In this document: piece after piece, positions 1 to 12,059 of the stretch
How the letters are laid out: each line of letters opens with the position of its first letter
How positions within the stretch are numbered: position 1 is the stretch's first letter
Assembly (NCBI GenBank): GCA_900291925.1
Contig: UWYS01000018.1
Span: 248,001 to 312,000 of the forward strand
Source: Thecaphora thlaspeos
Taxonomy: Eukaryota; Basidiomycota; Ustilaginomycetes; Urocystidales; Glomosporiaceae
Direction: 5' to 3'
DNA: 64,000 bases
Made by a program: the position numbers and the translations under genes
Notes under the pieces: model-generated
The model's input: the letters and a program-made list of their open reading frames with translations, nothing else
Database searches by the model: none
What the model was told of the DNA's origin: nothing

Positions 1-800
1 GCTTGTGCCAGACAAGGCTACCCTTTCTCTCATCTGTGCTGCCCTGCAGTTTGCACAGGAGGTGGTTGAAGCAATGCAGAGTTGTTGGCATCTCAATGTA
101 GGGTCCCTCAATGGCTTGTGGTGGCATCTGCAGGTATGCTGGCTTGTATCCAGGGAGTGTTGCAAGAGCACCTTGTTGGGGTTTGGCAGCACTGTGAGGC
201 CAACATTGGCAAAGGCCTTTTGGATGGCAGTCTTGCTGATGGCATTGTGAGCCTCTGTGTAGAACTTGGCAAACAGAAGCCAGTCCACCTTTTTGTTCAC
301 TCCAATTGCTGCAACCCAGTGGCTGTAATTGCTCTTGATTGGACCAAAGATGCCAACATCAAGGGGCTGGATGACATGGGTAGCACAGGCAGGGAAGCAG
401 ACTGGCACAATCCAAAGCACCCAGCACTTGTTGCAGAAGTTGAGATCTTCTTTTCTGCTGGCACAACAACCTTTTGCCTCCCAGAGAAACCCATGATCAT
501 GCCCATCTTGTCCATGTTGTACAGCTGGTCCCATGTGATGTCATACTCCTTGATGGTGCAGGCAAAGACATTGTAGAAGGTGGCAAGGTTGTCAAGCTTT
601 GCTGCCTCTTTGCAGATGGCTTGGCAGTGTGACAGTAGGACTGTGTGGTGCAGCATGACAGCAGAATAGCAGTGAAGACCACTTTGGCAACAGTGGAGTC
701 AGAGAGAGGAAATAGCAATACAGGAGGAGATGGTGGTAGAAAAGAGAGGTGGATTTAAAAAATCTGCCAGCTTCCCAGGGAGGACAGGTTCCCAGGGAGA
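1..800 (-). mobile_element. Decayed pogo-type DDE transposase fragment, cut by the window edge
   Basis: Read on the minus strand, about 656 to 450 encodes a segment containing YNMDKMG, the first catalytic Asp motif of pogo/Fot1/Tigger (DDE_1) transposases, followed by VVVPAEKK. After a frame change near 443-456 the next frame reads VCFPACATHVIQPLDVGIFGP, which matches the family motif PxHxTHxLQPLDVGVFGP, and continues to position 1. The stretch between these blocks, which normally carries the second catalytic Asp (DGHxSH), is missing, so the copy cannot be active. Base composition is visibly less GC-rich than the rest of the window, which suits a transposon. The N-terminal DNA-binding domain and terminal inverted repeats were not identified; the other end lies outside the window. 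The repeated TTCCCAGGGA pair near 772-798 could mark a flank, but this is unproven. Confidence 0.8.
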
Positions 801-1989
801 CGCGTTAGTGTGAGTACGATGCGGCGTCCATCGTTGATGCGGGCGCGTGTGTCGCGCTGCGCTGACCCCGGTCCCGGCCTCTCTGGTCGTCGGTGTCTTC
901 AGAGAGGATCTTTCAAGGACGCTCGGATGTCGTTCCGTTCCTACGCCGACGGCCAGCTATGTAGCCTTACCTTAGCTTCCAGCAAGCTTCACAGCGTACC
1001 CGGGCTGGATCCGCACTCCTTCGGAGGTCTCGACCTCGGGGCGTCAAAGCTAGGCACCTCATGCCTCGTAGTTCCCTTCGGCCGGCCCAAGGGGTGGCTG
1101 GATGAGATGCACCTAGGTGCGCCCATCTCAATGTCACCATCTGGCCTTCATGCTCCAGCCTGCCGGCCTGCCTTGCTTGCTTGCCTGCCATCGTGCTAAG
1201 TACTGTACGCTTGTTCTGTCCTGCGTCCCCCCTGACCCTCCTCCTAGGCTTCTATACATAAGAGAAGACTGGCCCCACACCATTGCCATTCCATCTTCCT
1301 GCCCTCCCTCCTGTCTCCTGCTTGCTTGCTCCTCCTCACGCTACATCCACGCAACCCCTTGCCATCCGGCATTTGACCTGACCTATCACAACTGCCCTTC
1401 GCCTTGGCGCAGCTTGCTCCTGTCCGACCTTGCTTGTTTACGAGATCTCCCCATGCTACCCACGGGCGACACGTAGTACTGCGGGTTCCTCATACCCTTC
1501 CGCCCTTCGAGCTATCCTTGAAGTTTCTCCTGCTCTCCCAACATAGACGGACCGAGGAACGATACTTCTTCCGACGTCAACTGTCTCGGTTGCCTCTACC
1601 GCACTAGCGTTAGGGCCGGGCGCTTCTCCATTGGTCCCATGATACCGTCGCAGGGGCCTTTTCATTGATCCTCAGCTCGGGCGACTTTCGACCAGATCCC
1701 TGAAGGCCGTTGTGGCTTTCGTCTCGAGGACGGCGGGATACCGTAAGCAGTTGCGCGCGGTAGAGCTAAAGCTTGGGCCGGTGGACTACAAGTACGTACC
1801 CTGCCCATCCCGTCGATCTTGCGAGGGTTTCCTCCTTATTTTGCGCTCTACCTCGACACCACGACAAGTTCTCTCGGTCCCACACCAGAACAGTCAAGTG
1901 TAACGGCCTCTCCAACGAACCTGCCGGACTCCCGACCGCTCGCTTCTTGATCCCACCTCCACCGGTACCGCTCTCTAGACGAGTTCAAG
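801..1989. other. Intergenic region upstream of the G-alpha gene
   Basis: No convincing coding region; the open frames here are short and conflict on both strands. It holds pyrimidine-rich stretches (about 1220-1420 and 1830-1930) of the kind that precede fungal transcription starts, and one TACTGTAC palindrome at 1201-1208. It probably carries the promoter and 5' leader of the G-alpha gene. Confidence 0.5.
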
Positions 1990-4192
1990 ATGGAGGACCC
2001 TCTAAACCTCGCACTTCGACCGCCGGCCAAGGAGACGCCGACAGAGCAGGCCGCCAGGCTGACCCGCGAAGCTCAAGCGAAAAAGGTCAGCGACGAGATC
2101 GACAAACGGCTCCGCGAGGATGCGGCAAAGAGGAAGAAGGAGAAGCAGGGCGTCATCAAGATCCTCTTGCTCGGTGAGTCTCCAAGTTGATCTCCGCAAT
2201 GGGCCAGTTGAGAGCCCATCGGGGGCGCGGAACGTGGGGTGGCAACTTGCAGACTGAGCCTCTCTGCTGTGATTTGGGCGGTTTGTAGGCCAAGCCGGGG
2301 CAGGAAAAACGACGATATTTAAGCAGGTGAGTGTACCATCTAGGGTATCATTGGCTAGAGGTCGAGGCGAGAATGCTGACTGGTAGCCGGCGTTTCGTTC
2401 ACTCGAGGCCCCGCACAGATGCGCCTGCTGTACGAGCCGAAAGCGCATGAGGCGCAGCGCAAGTGGTGGAAAGACATCGTCAACCTCAACGTCATCACGG
2501 CGCTGCGCGGTCTGCTTGAAAGCTTGGAGGGGCCGGAGGGCTACAACTCGGAAGGCTGCGAGACGACAACGAGTGGGCCGGGGCGTGCCATCTCGCCTAG
2601 CCCCAGCATCACCGCTGCGGCCGGCGACAAGCGTGCCCTCTTCGATCGTCTCAAGCTCGCGCCGATCCTTTCGCTCGAAAGCATATTGCGCCAGCGTCTC
2701 GGCGCTATTGGAGAGGACCAGGACGTCCGATCCTATAGCTCCAGGTCTCTTTCGCCCTGGTCGGAGCCGACGTCGCCATCAGGTCGGTACTACCACCCCA
2801 TCCTCCTGCGTGCAGGGTGGCAGGACCGAGTCATGGAGAAGCTAGGTTGGCTTTCGATTGAACGAGACAAGGCAGACCGCGATTCGATAGCCGAATCCAC
2901 CTGCGACAGTGCCATCCAGAACCACCCCAACACGCCCGGGATGTTGAGCCGCAAGAGGTCGTCGCCGATCCTAGGGTCGGCTAATACGGCTGCCGGCAGC
3001 AATCATTACCAGCAGACCTATACTCGTCGCAGGCTGAAACAGGAGGACGCAGAGCAGATGCTCATCGCCCTCAGGGATGATGTGGTGCAGCTCTGGCAGA
3101 GCCCCACGGCTAAGAAGCTGAGAAAGAGGGGAAAGATCGAGTCGTCGGACAGCGATGTCTAGTGAGTTGGCCGTGGTGCAGTGGCGGTCCCCTTTTCTCT
3201 TGTCCGGCAGTAAGCGTGCTGCGGCGGATTTAATGATGTCTTGCGGTCTCTCCGTCATTATCTCATTTTCCCCTCAAGCTTCTTGAACAACTACGAGCGG
3301 ATCGCACGACGAGGCTACGAGCCGACCGATGGCGAGTATAGACTGCTCCTCTTTCGCTCAACCTCTCCCTCCCTCTCGGATCCCGCCTGCTGATTCTCCT
3401 TCCGTTCTCCTCCCTTCCCTTCGCTCCGCCCATCCACAGAGGACATCCTCTACGCGCGCGTCCGCACTGTCGGAATCACAGACGAGCGCATCCGAATCGA
3501 CAAGACAACCACCTACCACCTTTACGACGTCGGCGGCTCCCGATGCCAGCGCAATACCTGGGCATCCTACTTTGACGATGCAAACGCCGCCATCTTCCTC
3601 GCGCCCATCTCGGCCTTTGACCAGGTCCTGCTCGAAGACAGCCGAGTCAACCGCGTCCAAGATTCTCTCCAACTCTTCGAAGACATCGCTGCCAACCCGC
3701 TGCTCCGCGACGTATCGTTGATCCTGTTCCTCAACAAGATTGACATTCTCGAAAAGAAGTTGGTAAGAGGCGTGAGGGTCAAGGATTACTTTGACACGTA
3801 TGAAGGAGAAAATGAATTCGAGGAGGTTTGGAAGTGGTTTAGGACGCTGTTCAGGAAAGCCGTGACGAGCAGCAGGAGTGTGGCGCCGAAGAGACCGGTG
3901 TATGTCCACACTACCATCGCTACCGTGAGTTGATCGCGCGCTAAGCCGACCTTACGTCGAAGCAGGAGACCGACGGGGAACGCTGACATGTAGGCCTTGA
4001 GATGGCGAGGGCGTTCGCAGTCGACGAGACAGATCAAGGCAATCCTCAACAGCGTCAACGATACCATCCTGCGAGAGTGAGTATTGAGCCGTGCGCGACG
4101 CACCAAGAGAGCTGCCGTTGACACTTACTGTCCTGGCGTGGCGTCGTTGCATCGATCACAGAAACCTCCGCATCACCGGTCTCGCCCTCTGA
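1990..4192 (+). CDS. Atypical heterotrimeric G-protein alpha subunit (basidiomycete-specific type)
   Basis: Seven exons: 1990-2173, 2289-2326, 2419-3161, 3279-3331, 3440-3924, 4021-4076, 4162-4192, giving 529 aa. Visible motifs are the P-loop GQAGAGKTT (residues 62-70), switch I RVRTVGI (346-352), switch II DVGGSR (369-374), NKID, and TTIATST as the TCAT equivalent. Canonical G-alphas are about 350 aa; the excess lies in exon 3, where the helical domain is roughly doubled. Three departures stand out: no N-terminal MGxxxS lipidation motif, Ser in place of the catalytic switch II Gln, and GAGK instead of GESGK in the P-loop. The start MEDPLNLALRPP resembles the large family of atypical G-alphas in mushrooms and smuts, so the ATG looks right. 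It probably binds GTP, but hydrolysis and receptor coupling are uncertain. Intron 4 (3332-3439) uses a GC donor. Confidence 0.9.
3332..3439 (+). other. Probable GC-AG intron in the G-alpha gene
   Basis: The exon before ends ..ACCGATG and the intron begins GCGAGT and ends CACAG. Only this choice gives the family motif YEPTDEDILYARVRT across the junction. The nearby GT donors shift the frame. A CTGAT branch-like site lies inside. Confidence 0.75.
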
Positions 4193-4430
4193 GCGAACAC
4201 TCCCGCCCTGTCGATTCCCCCCCCCGCGGGTGGCATCTGGCTTCCACCACGCTGCATCTCAACTCGCTCGGTCTCTTTCTCGCACACGCACGCTCGCACG
4301 TCTCTCGTCTCTCATCCCGTCCGCTGTATCGTCACGTTAGCCTAAGCTGCTGCATCTCCGTTTCATCGATAGTGTTCTCTCCTGTATCCTCTTATCGGCG
4401 CTTTTCCTCGTACATCATACCCCTTCTCTC

Positions 4431-7400
4431 TCATCTACGCAACAAGGCCACAACGATCGTCCAGCGTCCCAAGACTCTTTTGATCTCGACTAGTCTTCGA
4501 ATCTCTCTCCAGCCCAGTTGCCTGGCCTCTTCCGTCTGCGTCCCCGTTGCCCGTGCATCGTATCCCTGCCCCTGTTCCTGTTGTCCCTGTCCGGCGACGG
4601 AAGATCTCAGAAGCGAAAGATATCGTTCCACTTCACCCATCACATTTCCTCCTTCTTTTCCGTCTGTCGACCTGGTAGCACCATCGAGGAGTCGCAGTGG
4701 ATCCTGACGGATGGTCACGGCGTAACCCTGTTTCGGCATGGATCCCGAAGGAACAAGGACGTAATCCACCGGCGCGAGCAACGACCTGACCAGCGATCCC
4801 AGCAGGAAAGCAATCAACGCAATCATGACGACGCTTCCCGTGCTGAATCTCTTCCTAGCCGCCGCTTGTGCTACGGCCGTGACGGATTCCTGTACCACTG
4901 CAGCAGCAGCGGCTGCCGTGGTGGCCTTGACGCCTCCGCTTCCTTCTTTAGTGGTATTCGTACTGGTCGTGGTGGGTGTTGGTGTACGTCGGATGTCGCC
5001 TCCGCCCGCAAGGGCTTCGGCCTTGCTCTGGAAGGAAGATGACGATGCGACATTGGAACCTTTCGCGGTGACGCTCGAGACCGAGGTGAGGGACGAGGCG
5101 AGGGCAGATCCGGTACCCAGGCGGGAGAGAGGGTAGGTGTTGAGGATGTGGATGAGAGAGTTTGTCGTCGTTCCTTCGGGTTTGGCGGATGCGGACTGTA
5201 ACGTAGATGAGACGGAGGAAGGGGGTTGGATGTGTCAGGCTGAAAGTTGCGCGGCCACAGTTCCATTCTTCGTTGGTACCAGGCACTTACGCTGTCAGAG
5301 GACGTCGCCTTGCCCGCAACACCGGACAACTCAGCTGCAGCAGCCGAGTCACTGCCCTTCTCGTGTCCTTCCTTGGTCTCGCTCTGTTTGGCGGTCGCAT
5401 GGGCCTTGCCGGCCACAGAGCTGTTTCCCGTCGCCGCTGTCGCAGCCTCACTCTGTGGCCGCTTCTTCTTCTCCAGAGCTGCCACCACCGGGTCCTTGAG
5501 CAGATGCGGCAAACGCGGATCCTGCCCGTCGCTCTCCACCGCCGCGATCGGCGAGGGCGGAAGAGCCCGACGAAGGTGGGCGTACGGCTCCGCCCCGACC
5601 TGCTCCTTCTGCAGCATGGCCGAGGTGAGGTTGACGTGCATCACCTCGAGCTTTGTTTCCGCGCTCTTGACCGGGACCTTTCCGGCAGGCGTTGAGAAGA
5701 GGGCAGAGATGCCTTGGAGCGAGTTTGCCGCTTGGGTCAATGCTTGCGGATTGAGGGGCTTGACGACCAAGCGGAGCACAGCGCCGCCTGACTGTAGGTG
5801 CGTGTACCAGTCCGGCACCTCTGGTGGTTTGGAGCCCGTCAGAGGGTCTTCGATCGGGTTCAGGAAGGTCGTGGTGGGCAAGAAGGCTCGGACGAGGTGC
5901 TTGCGCGGCCGTGCCGACGGATCGAGCGTAGCGGCCAAGACGGCCGAGGGCGGCAGGTCGAACACCTTGATCTGGACCGGTAGATCCTGCTTCGGCTCGC
6001 TGGCCATGGCGAGCGACAGCGTCTCCCGTGGCACAGCTGCTGCTGCCTGCGCCGCTGGCGGTGTTGCTTCGACCGTCGACGCCTTGTCGCCGTCTTCCGA
6101 CCCTTTCTCCCCCTCTGTGGTCGAGGCATCTTTGTTCTCTGACGGCGCCAGGACGGGTGGTGGAGAGGGCAAGAACTCGGAAAAGACCTGAACGTCATAG
6201 CCCTTGGAAAAATGACGCAGCTCTACTTCGACCTCCATCAGCAGCATGTCGGTGGCCTTGCGCGAGTCGGCGCGGATGGCCGACGATCGGCCTCGTAGCG
6301 TGGACGGCGTTGACGTCGCGCCGATGCTGGCGATTGAGTTCATTGACGTCGCGCGTGAAAGGCCTCCGCCTCCCAATGCTCCTCCTCCTTCGATCAGCTG
6401 CGACATCGTGGTCGACGGTGTCAGCGTGGCGGTTGAGCTCGTGGCCCGTATCGCGGCGGCTTTTGTCGTCGAAGCGTCGGAGACCGTCTTGCCATTCGTT
6501 CGGATCAGCTCCGGCTGCTGCGAGACCGCCGGATTGGCTCCCTTCGTCAGGCTCATGGTGGTGAAGACCCTCGTGTTCGGGTCAAAGGTGGTCGAGAGCA
6601 GCAGGTGCTTGCGCTCCGGATCCTCGAGCACCCAGACCAGCCCCTGGTCCTCGTCGCGGCCGTCGCCCAGCACCTGGACGCACGGCGGCGGCGTCTTGAC
6701 AGATGGAAGCGCGCCGCGGGCCTTGAGGAACGACTCGATCGACAGGATCGAGCGCGGCAGGTTCGAGTTCCACATAGTGTTGACGGCAACCGGGAGCGAG
6801 CCGGCATAGTCTACGGCCACGACGTGCGTGCAGCGGGTCGAAGGGATCTGGAAGGTGGTCGAGCTGTACGGGTCCAGCGTCTCGAGGATCCAGCCCTCGA
6901 TCAAAACTTTGCCCATTGGCAGGCCGAGCGGATTGACCTTGTCTGGCGCGAATTTGGAGTTCTGCTCCGGAAACGAGGCCGACGCGTGGAAGTAGACCGA
7001 AGGTCCTGAAAAGGCCGACGACGAGGTCGAGTTGGCGTCCGAGCCGTCGGGCGAGGCGACAAAGGCTGGCGGCGCCGCGCGGGCGGTGAGGCTGGCTAGG
7101 TGAAACGCGCGCCCTCGGAAGGGGAAGCTCGCCTTGGTCGTGAAGAAGCTCGTGGTGGCGCCATTTCCGTAGCACTCGAGCAACGTGGTCGAGTCGACCT
7201 TGTCATCCCACTGCGATCGACATCCGTGGCTCGAGACGACGTCGACAAGGTCCTCGGCCGACAGCCCCTCGACCACCTTGTCGCCACGCTGGACGACGAC
7301 GGTGCTCGAGATCGACTCCATCAGCTTCCTGCGGACATAGAGTCCGTTGCGCTCCGAGACGAGCGCCCAGCCGGCCGGTGTGTCGGCAGGATCAGGCCCC

Positions 7401-10400
7401 CTCTCTGCGTGGATGCGTCGCAGGAGGAAGAGCACATCCAATGCACACGTCATCGGCTGGCGAGGCTTTTCGTCGGAGAAAAAAGTGTTGGACGTGGGCA
7501 TCGGCGTCTCGTCGTCCGTACTCGCGCGGACCGTCGTCATGCTGGCGCTCGGCGGGACATCGCGAGATGGCCCGGCGGCTGCGACGACGTCCGACGTCTC
7601 GCTGCCGATGACCGACGACGCAGAGCTGTCGAGGTGGTCTTTGGGCTTGGCCGAGTTCGTTTTCCGGGGTGCGTTGTTGAGGTCGAGCGGGACGCGCTGC
7701 GGCTTGGTCCGCTTCTGCTTGCTCAGCTGCTTGACCTCCTCTCCCTTGATCTCGTCGACGTCGACGCGCATCTGCGCCCCATTAACGTAGACCGAGCCCT
7801 TCTCGCGCGATGACCCCTTGCGCACCGTGATCCGGGCCAGGTCGTCTTCGAGCGAGGCGGCGACGTGCTCGATGGTCAGCCACAACCCGCCGCCGCCCTG
7901 CGAGAGCTTGTGCCTGCGCAGGCACGAGACTGAGATGGGCGGTGGGTCGACGACGAGGTCGAGGCTGGCGGCCCACATCTCGATGTCGCAGCGTATCTCA
8001 CACTCGATGTTGGGCGCCTCGGCTGCGTCGTCTCTGAGGTCATTGGCCTCGTACTCGATCCGGAAAGTGGCCTTTTCATGGTCGAACTTGGACGTCCTCG
8101 CCTGGCCGCCGAGGAGCCGCGTCGCGACAGGCGGTCCGCCGAACTTGATCGCGTACTCGCCGACGCCGGACACCGCGGCGACCATGGCCGAGGGCGTCGC
8201 CGACTTGCTCGTCCAGCCCTTCGGATCAGACTGCTCGAGCATCGTGACGTGGACCGTCGTCGGTGATAGCGCCTCGACGGACCAGCCGCGCAGGTCAATC
8301 TGCGTCCGTATCGTCCCCGACTCAGGCGCAGGTATCGCGGGGAACTGCGCCCGGTCGTCCGACGAAAAGGAGAAGATGTGGACCGAGGCCGGCGACTTGT
8401 ACGACGTCTGCACCGTGACCGAGTCGCGGGCGCTGACCGGCCAGGCCGGCTTCGTCTTGAGGTGCCACAGCGAGCTAAGGTCGTTGACGTCGGATAGCAA
8501 CGTGGCGTCGTCCAGACCCTTGTCCCAGAAGGCCTGAGCGCCCGGATTGCTGATGGTGCTAAAGAGGTCCCACACGCTGACGCCGACAAAGGTAGCCTCG
8601 GCTCGGTAGACGACGAGCGTCGGGTCAATTGAGTCCAGCTGCATTACGGTTACGCCTTTGATGTCGGTCACCGGCTTCCACTTGGCCTCGGGCTCCTGCA
8701 GCAGGCTGGTAAAGTAGATGTAGTTGCGGCGGATCAGGGCGTTGATGGCGCCAGGCGAGCCGGGATTGGGCGTGCCGCCGCGCGAGGCGTTGGCCAGCGC
8801 ACCGAGGGCCTGATGGTGCTGGGCAGACGAGCTACCGCCGGTCGAGGCCGTCCCGACGGAGACGTTGGACACGCTGGCGGTGTCATCGAGCATGCGGTCC
8901 GACAACGCCGCCGCCGTCCGCGGCTCGCTTTGGACGATGTCGAACGGCGAATCGTTGAGGCGAAGCCCAGTGCTTGCGGCGACCCGCTGGAGCCGGACCG
9001 TCGTTTTGACGATCTCGTCGGGATCTTCGAGCTTGGCGTGCCTGATCGTCAGCAGGATCCGGTACGAGCCGGCCGGACGCTCGGCGACGGCGTGCCACGT
9101 CGCGTTGTGGCTCGACTTGGTCTGCGTCCGCACCGAGACCTGGACATCCCAGCCCTGCGAAACGGGGAGCGAGTACTCGATTCCCGCCTCCAGGCGCCGC
9201 CTAGCGCGGATCAGGTTGAGGGTATCGAGGTCCTTTTCGGCGCGGTCCTCGGCCTGCCTGGCCGCTTCGTCCTCGATCACAATGGCGTACTCGATCTGGC
9301 GGGTGTCTCGCGACGGGTCAAACGAGTTGGAAAGCACCTCAACGCAGCTGCCAAAGTTGAGCATCGCCGGGAGGTGGGTGCCTCCCTCTCGCACCTGTCG
9401 GACGAGGCCCTTGATCAGGTCCGGCAGCTGCACGCCGAGGCCGCCAGTGGGCATGCCCATCCACGCTCCCTTGACATCCCACGACCAGAAGACCGAGATC
9501 TTGATCCGCGACTGCGGCCCTCTAGCGGTGCCGCCGCCGTTCGAGCCGGCATTGCTGCTGGCAGCGGAGGCTTCGGCGTGGATTACCTGGATGCACCACA
9601 CCATCAGGTGGACATGGGAGCGGACACAGGGTGGAGCGGGGCGCAGGTAGGCGGGGGCGTCGGGCGAGCGCGGCAGCGATGTCGACACGTCGATCAGCGT
9701 CGTGTCGTCGGACAAGGTCCGCGATATGGTGATGGCATCGCGCGGGCTGGTTGGCCATCCGAGGCGGTAGTTGGTCTTGCTGATGCGGGTGCTAGGGTCG
9801 AGCTGCTCAATCAGCTCGCCCCCGTCCACCAGACGGTCCCCTGCGGAGCGCGTGGAGGCGAGGTCGCGATATGAGCATGGTCAGCTAGCTGTTTCTCTGC
9901 AGTGCATCTCCTTCCAACCTCCCTCTACTCACACTGTGACCGTGCGTCTGGTGTCTGCAAGATGGACTGGAACGACACGAGATCCGCCTGCCCGTCGTGA
10001 AGCACCTCGGCTACGGCTCTGTAGATGTCGGCGCCCTTTCCACTCTTCCTGTGCACCACCACGTTGTCGGAGCGGAGGGCGCGAAGTACAAATGGCCCCG
10101 TGGTCCGCTGCGCATCTGCGCTGGCCGGGTTGGCGGCATCGTAATTGCTTCCGCTCCCGCTGCTTCGACCTGCGAGATCGGTGTTGGACTTAGCCTGTCC
10201 GAGCGGTATCGGCTCCTTTGCCTTGCCCTTAAATGCGGCCGACGAGCTCCCAATGGCGGGCGAGCCGCGGAGGGAAGCCGGATTTGATGCAGAGGCTGGA
10301 GGGTTGCCGGAAAAGGCGGAAGGGCTGTGGGGCACGAGCTTCCAGGCTTTCGCCGACGACTCAGAGACGAGGCTGCGGAAGGTGTCGATAGCGCTGCCGA

Positions 10401-10626
10401 GCGCCGCCTCCCACTGCGCCCTCGATCTGCAGCCAAAGAAGGACAAGGGAGAAGAGAGAGAGGTGATGTCAGAGGAAGTACAAGGCGGGATGGACGGGTG
10501 GTCTGAATCGAAACGCTCGCTTTCGGAAGCTATGTACGGAGGCCGGGACTGACTTTGTAAGGCTAACGCCGTCCATTTGCGTAACAATGAGGGGTGCGAG
10601 TCTGTCCGAGTGAGTGTAGCCTTCAC
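4431..10626 (-). CDS. Large triple START-like domain lipid-binding protein with C-terminal membrane anchor
   Basis: Three exons, 10626-9933, 9840-5291 and 5195-4431, give about 2002 aa with phase intact. The first START-like region (about residues 45-310) contains WDRLVDGGELIEQLD and GWPTSPRDAITISRT, typical of the W..GE..E.LD..T and SPRD elements of START folds. A second copy (about 600-810) contains WDLFSTISNP, FWDKGLDDATLL and WPVSARDSVTVQTSY. A third (about 1030-1290) contains WALVSERNGLYVRRK, WDDKVDSTTLLE and FPFRGRAFHLASL. Low-complexity Ser/Thr/Ala linkers separate them. Exon 3 carries one hydrophobic segment (VVMIALIAFLLGSLVRSLL, near 1868-1890). The layout suggests a membrane-tethered lipid sensor or transfer protein, by inference. 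The far C-terminus after the anchor is not conserved-looking, so the stop at 4431 may be read through an unrecognised last intron. Confidence 0.8.
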
Positions 10627-12059
10627 GAAATCAGGCCTCCCAGCCGTCCTGTTGATGCGGCGAGTGCGGGCTTGTTTCGAGCGGCTATAAGAAGGGAGTT
10701 TGGTATGAAGAAGCTGCTGACATCGACGGCCGTGTGGGTTCCTTGGAGTTTAACAAGTACCGAAGTAGGTATTGAGCGAGAGATAGGTATAGAGCGAGAG
10801 GTGGTATGAGGCGGAACAATGACCGAGGTGGAGACAACGGACGCCGTGTAGTCTGGACGAGCAGATGTGAAGAGACGGGCGAAGGTACGAGTTCTGGACC
10901 GAGGTGTTTGCTATGGCAGGGAGTCGGTGCGAAGGGGAACGTAGACGAGGGTGTATCGAGGAGGAAGGCTAGGGACAGGGCTGGGGCCAGGAGTGGCTGA
11001 GCTGAGCCGATACAGTAGTAGCGTCCTTGTCGTTGTTCCGATGATCCGTACGCCCTTCTTGCTGGCGGTTGGAGAGGATGTCGAGCGGATGGGGCGAGGA
11101 CGCCGAATGTGTAGTCAGAGGATGCTGTTGGTGGTGGATGAGGGATAGGAAGGATGAAGGGAAGCAGCCGCAAGCACGGGGAAAGGCGAGCATGGATCGA
11201 GCGCCACTCGATCGGTCAGCTGCCCGCCCAGCGCTGAGTCCAGCCGCGGCCCTCCACTCCTGCCTGACAGGCTTAGTTGTAGCTTAGCCTGCCTTTCCTT
11301 GGCCCGCCCCGGCCTTCCCGGACGACATCCTCTGCACCCACCGCCCGCCACTCGACTCCGCCACTCGACTCCGCCACTCGACTCCGCCACGGAGGGCGTC
11401 GCTAGCTCTAGTGGCATGCCATCATTCAGCTATCATCGTCCAGCGACCGAGGACGAACACCGTCGACGACGCTGCATCATCGAGCGGAATCGTACGAGCG
11501 GGCGTCCGAGGGCGGTCCAAGAAAAGAAAAGCAAAACAACAGAGAGGAAGGACTCTTGCTCGCATGCATGGTGTCCCTCCAGCTCACCGACGCGCACAGG
11601 CAAGCAGGTTGAATGGCTGCAAGGCAGCTGTGCCGCTGCTGGCGCGATGCCGCTTTGCGGCCCGCCTCTCTTCCTGCCTACCTGTTCTCCTCAACATCCT
11701 TTTCCTGCCATCTTCTCTCTCCATGTACCCAGCGAGCTATGCCGAACCGTCTTTGTCTCGACGCTGGCCACAAAAACTCGACCGAGCGGCAGCGGTCGAC
11801 GGCCCATGAATTACACAGACTGGAGCCATACGAGCGCCATCTCGCTCTTCTGCCAGGCACCCCCGCGACAGACACAGCATCGGTTTTTGTCATCGCCGCC
11901 ACTACCGGACAACAGCGTCCAGCAAGAGATCACCGTCATCATTTTAGCTGGGAGGCACTTGGTTTCATTGCTCTAATCTCTCTGGGATCGACAGGCAGAC
12001 AGGCCGTCCGTCGGCATGACCGTGCATTGTGGCGAGGCAAAAGAGGAGAGAGACAGCGT
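10627..12059. other. Intergenic region between the START-domain gene and phosphoglycerate mutase
   Basis: No gene is supported; open frames are short and overlap on both strands. It contains the promoter side of the START-domain gene and the 3' flank of the mutase, plus the 13-bp tandem repeat at 11345-11390. Confidence 0.5.
11345..11390. repeat. 13-bp tandem repeat, about three copies
   Basis: The unit CCACTCGACTCCG is repeated three times head to tail, followed by a partial copy. Confidence 0.85.

Noticed and set aside
3994..4020. Upstream acceptor (TAG at 3991-3993) for exon 6 of G-alpha
   Set aside because: It would insert ALRWRGRSQ between TTIAT and STRQI; the CAG at 4018-4020 gives the family ATxTxxI spacing.
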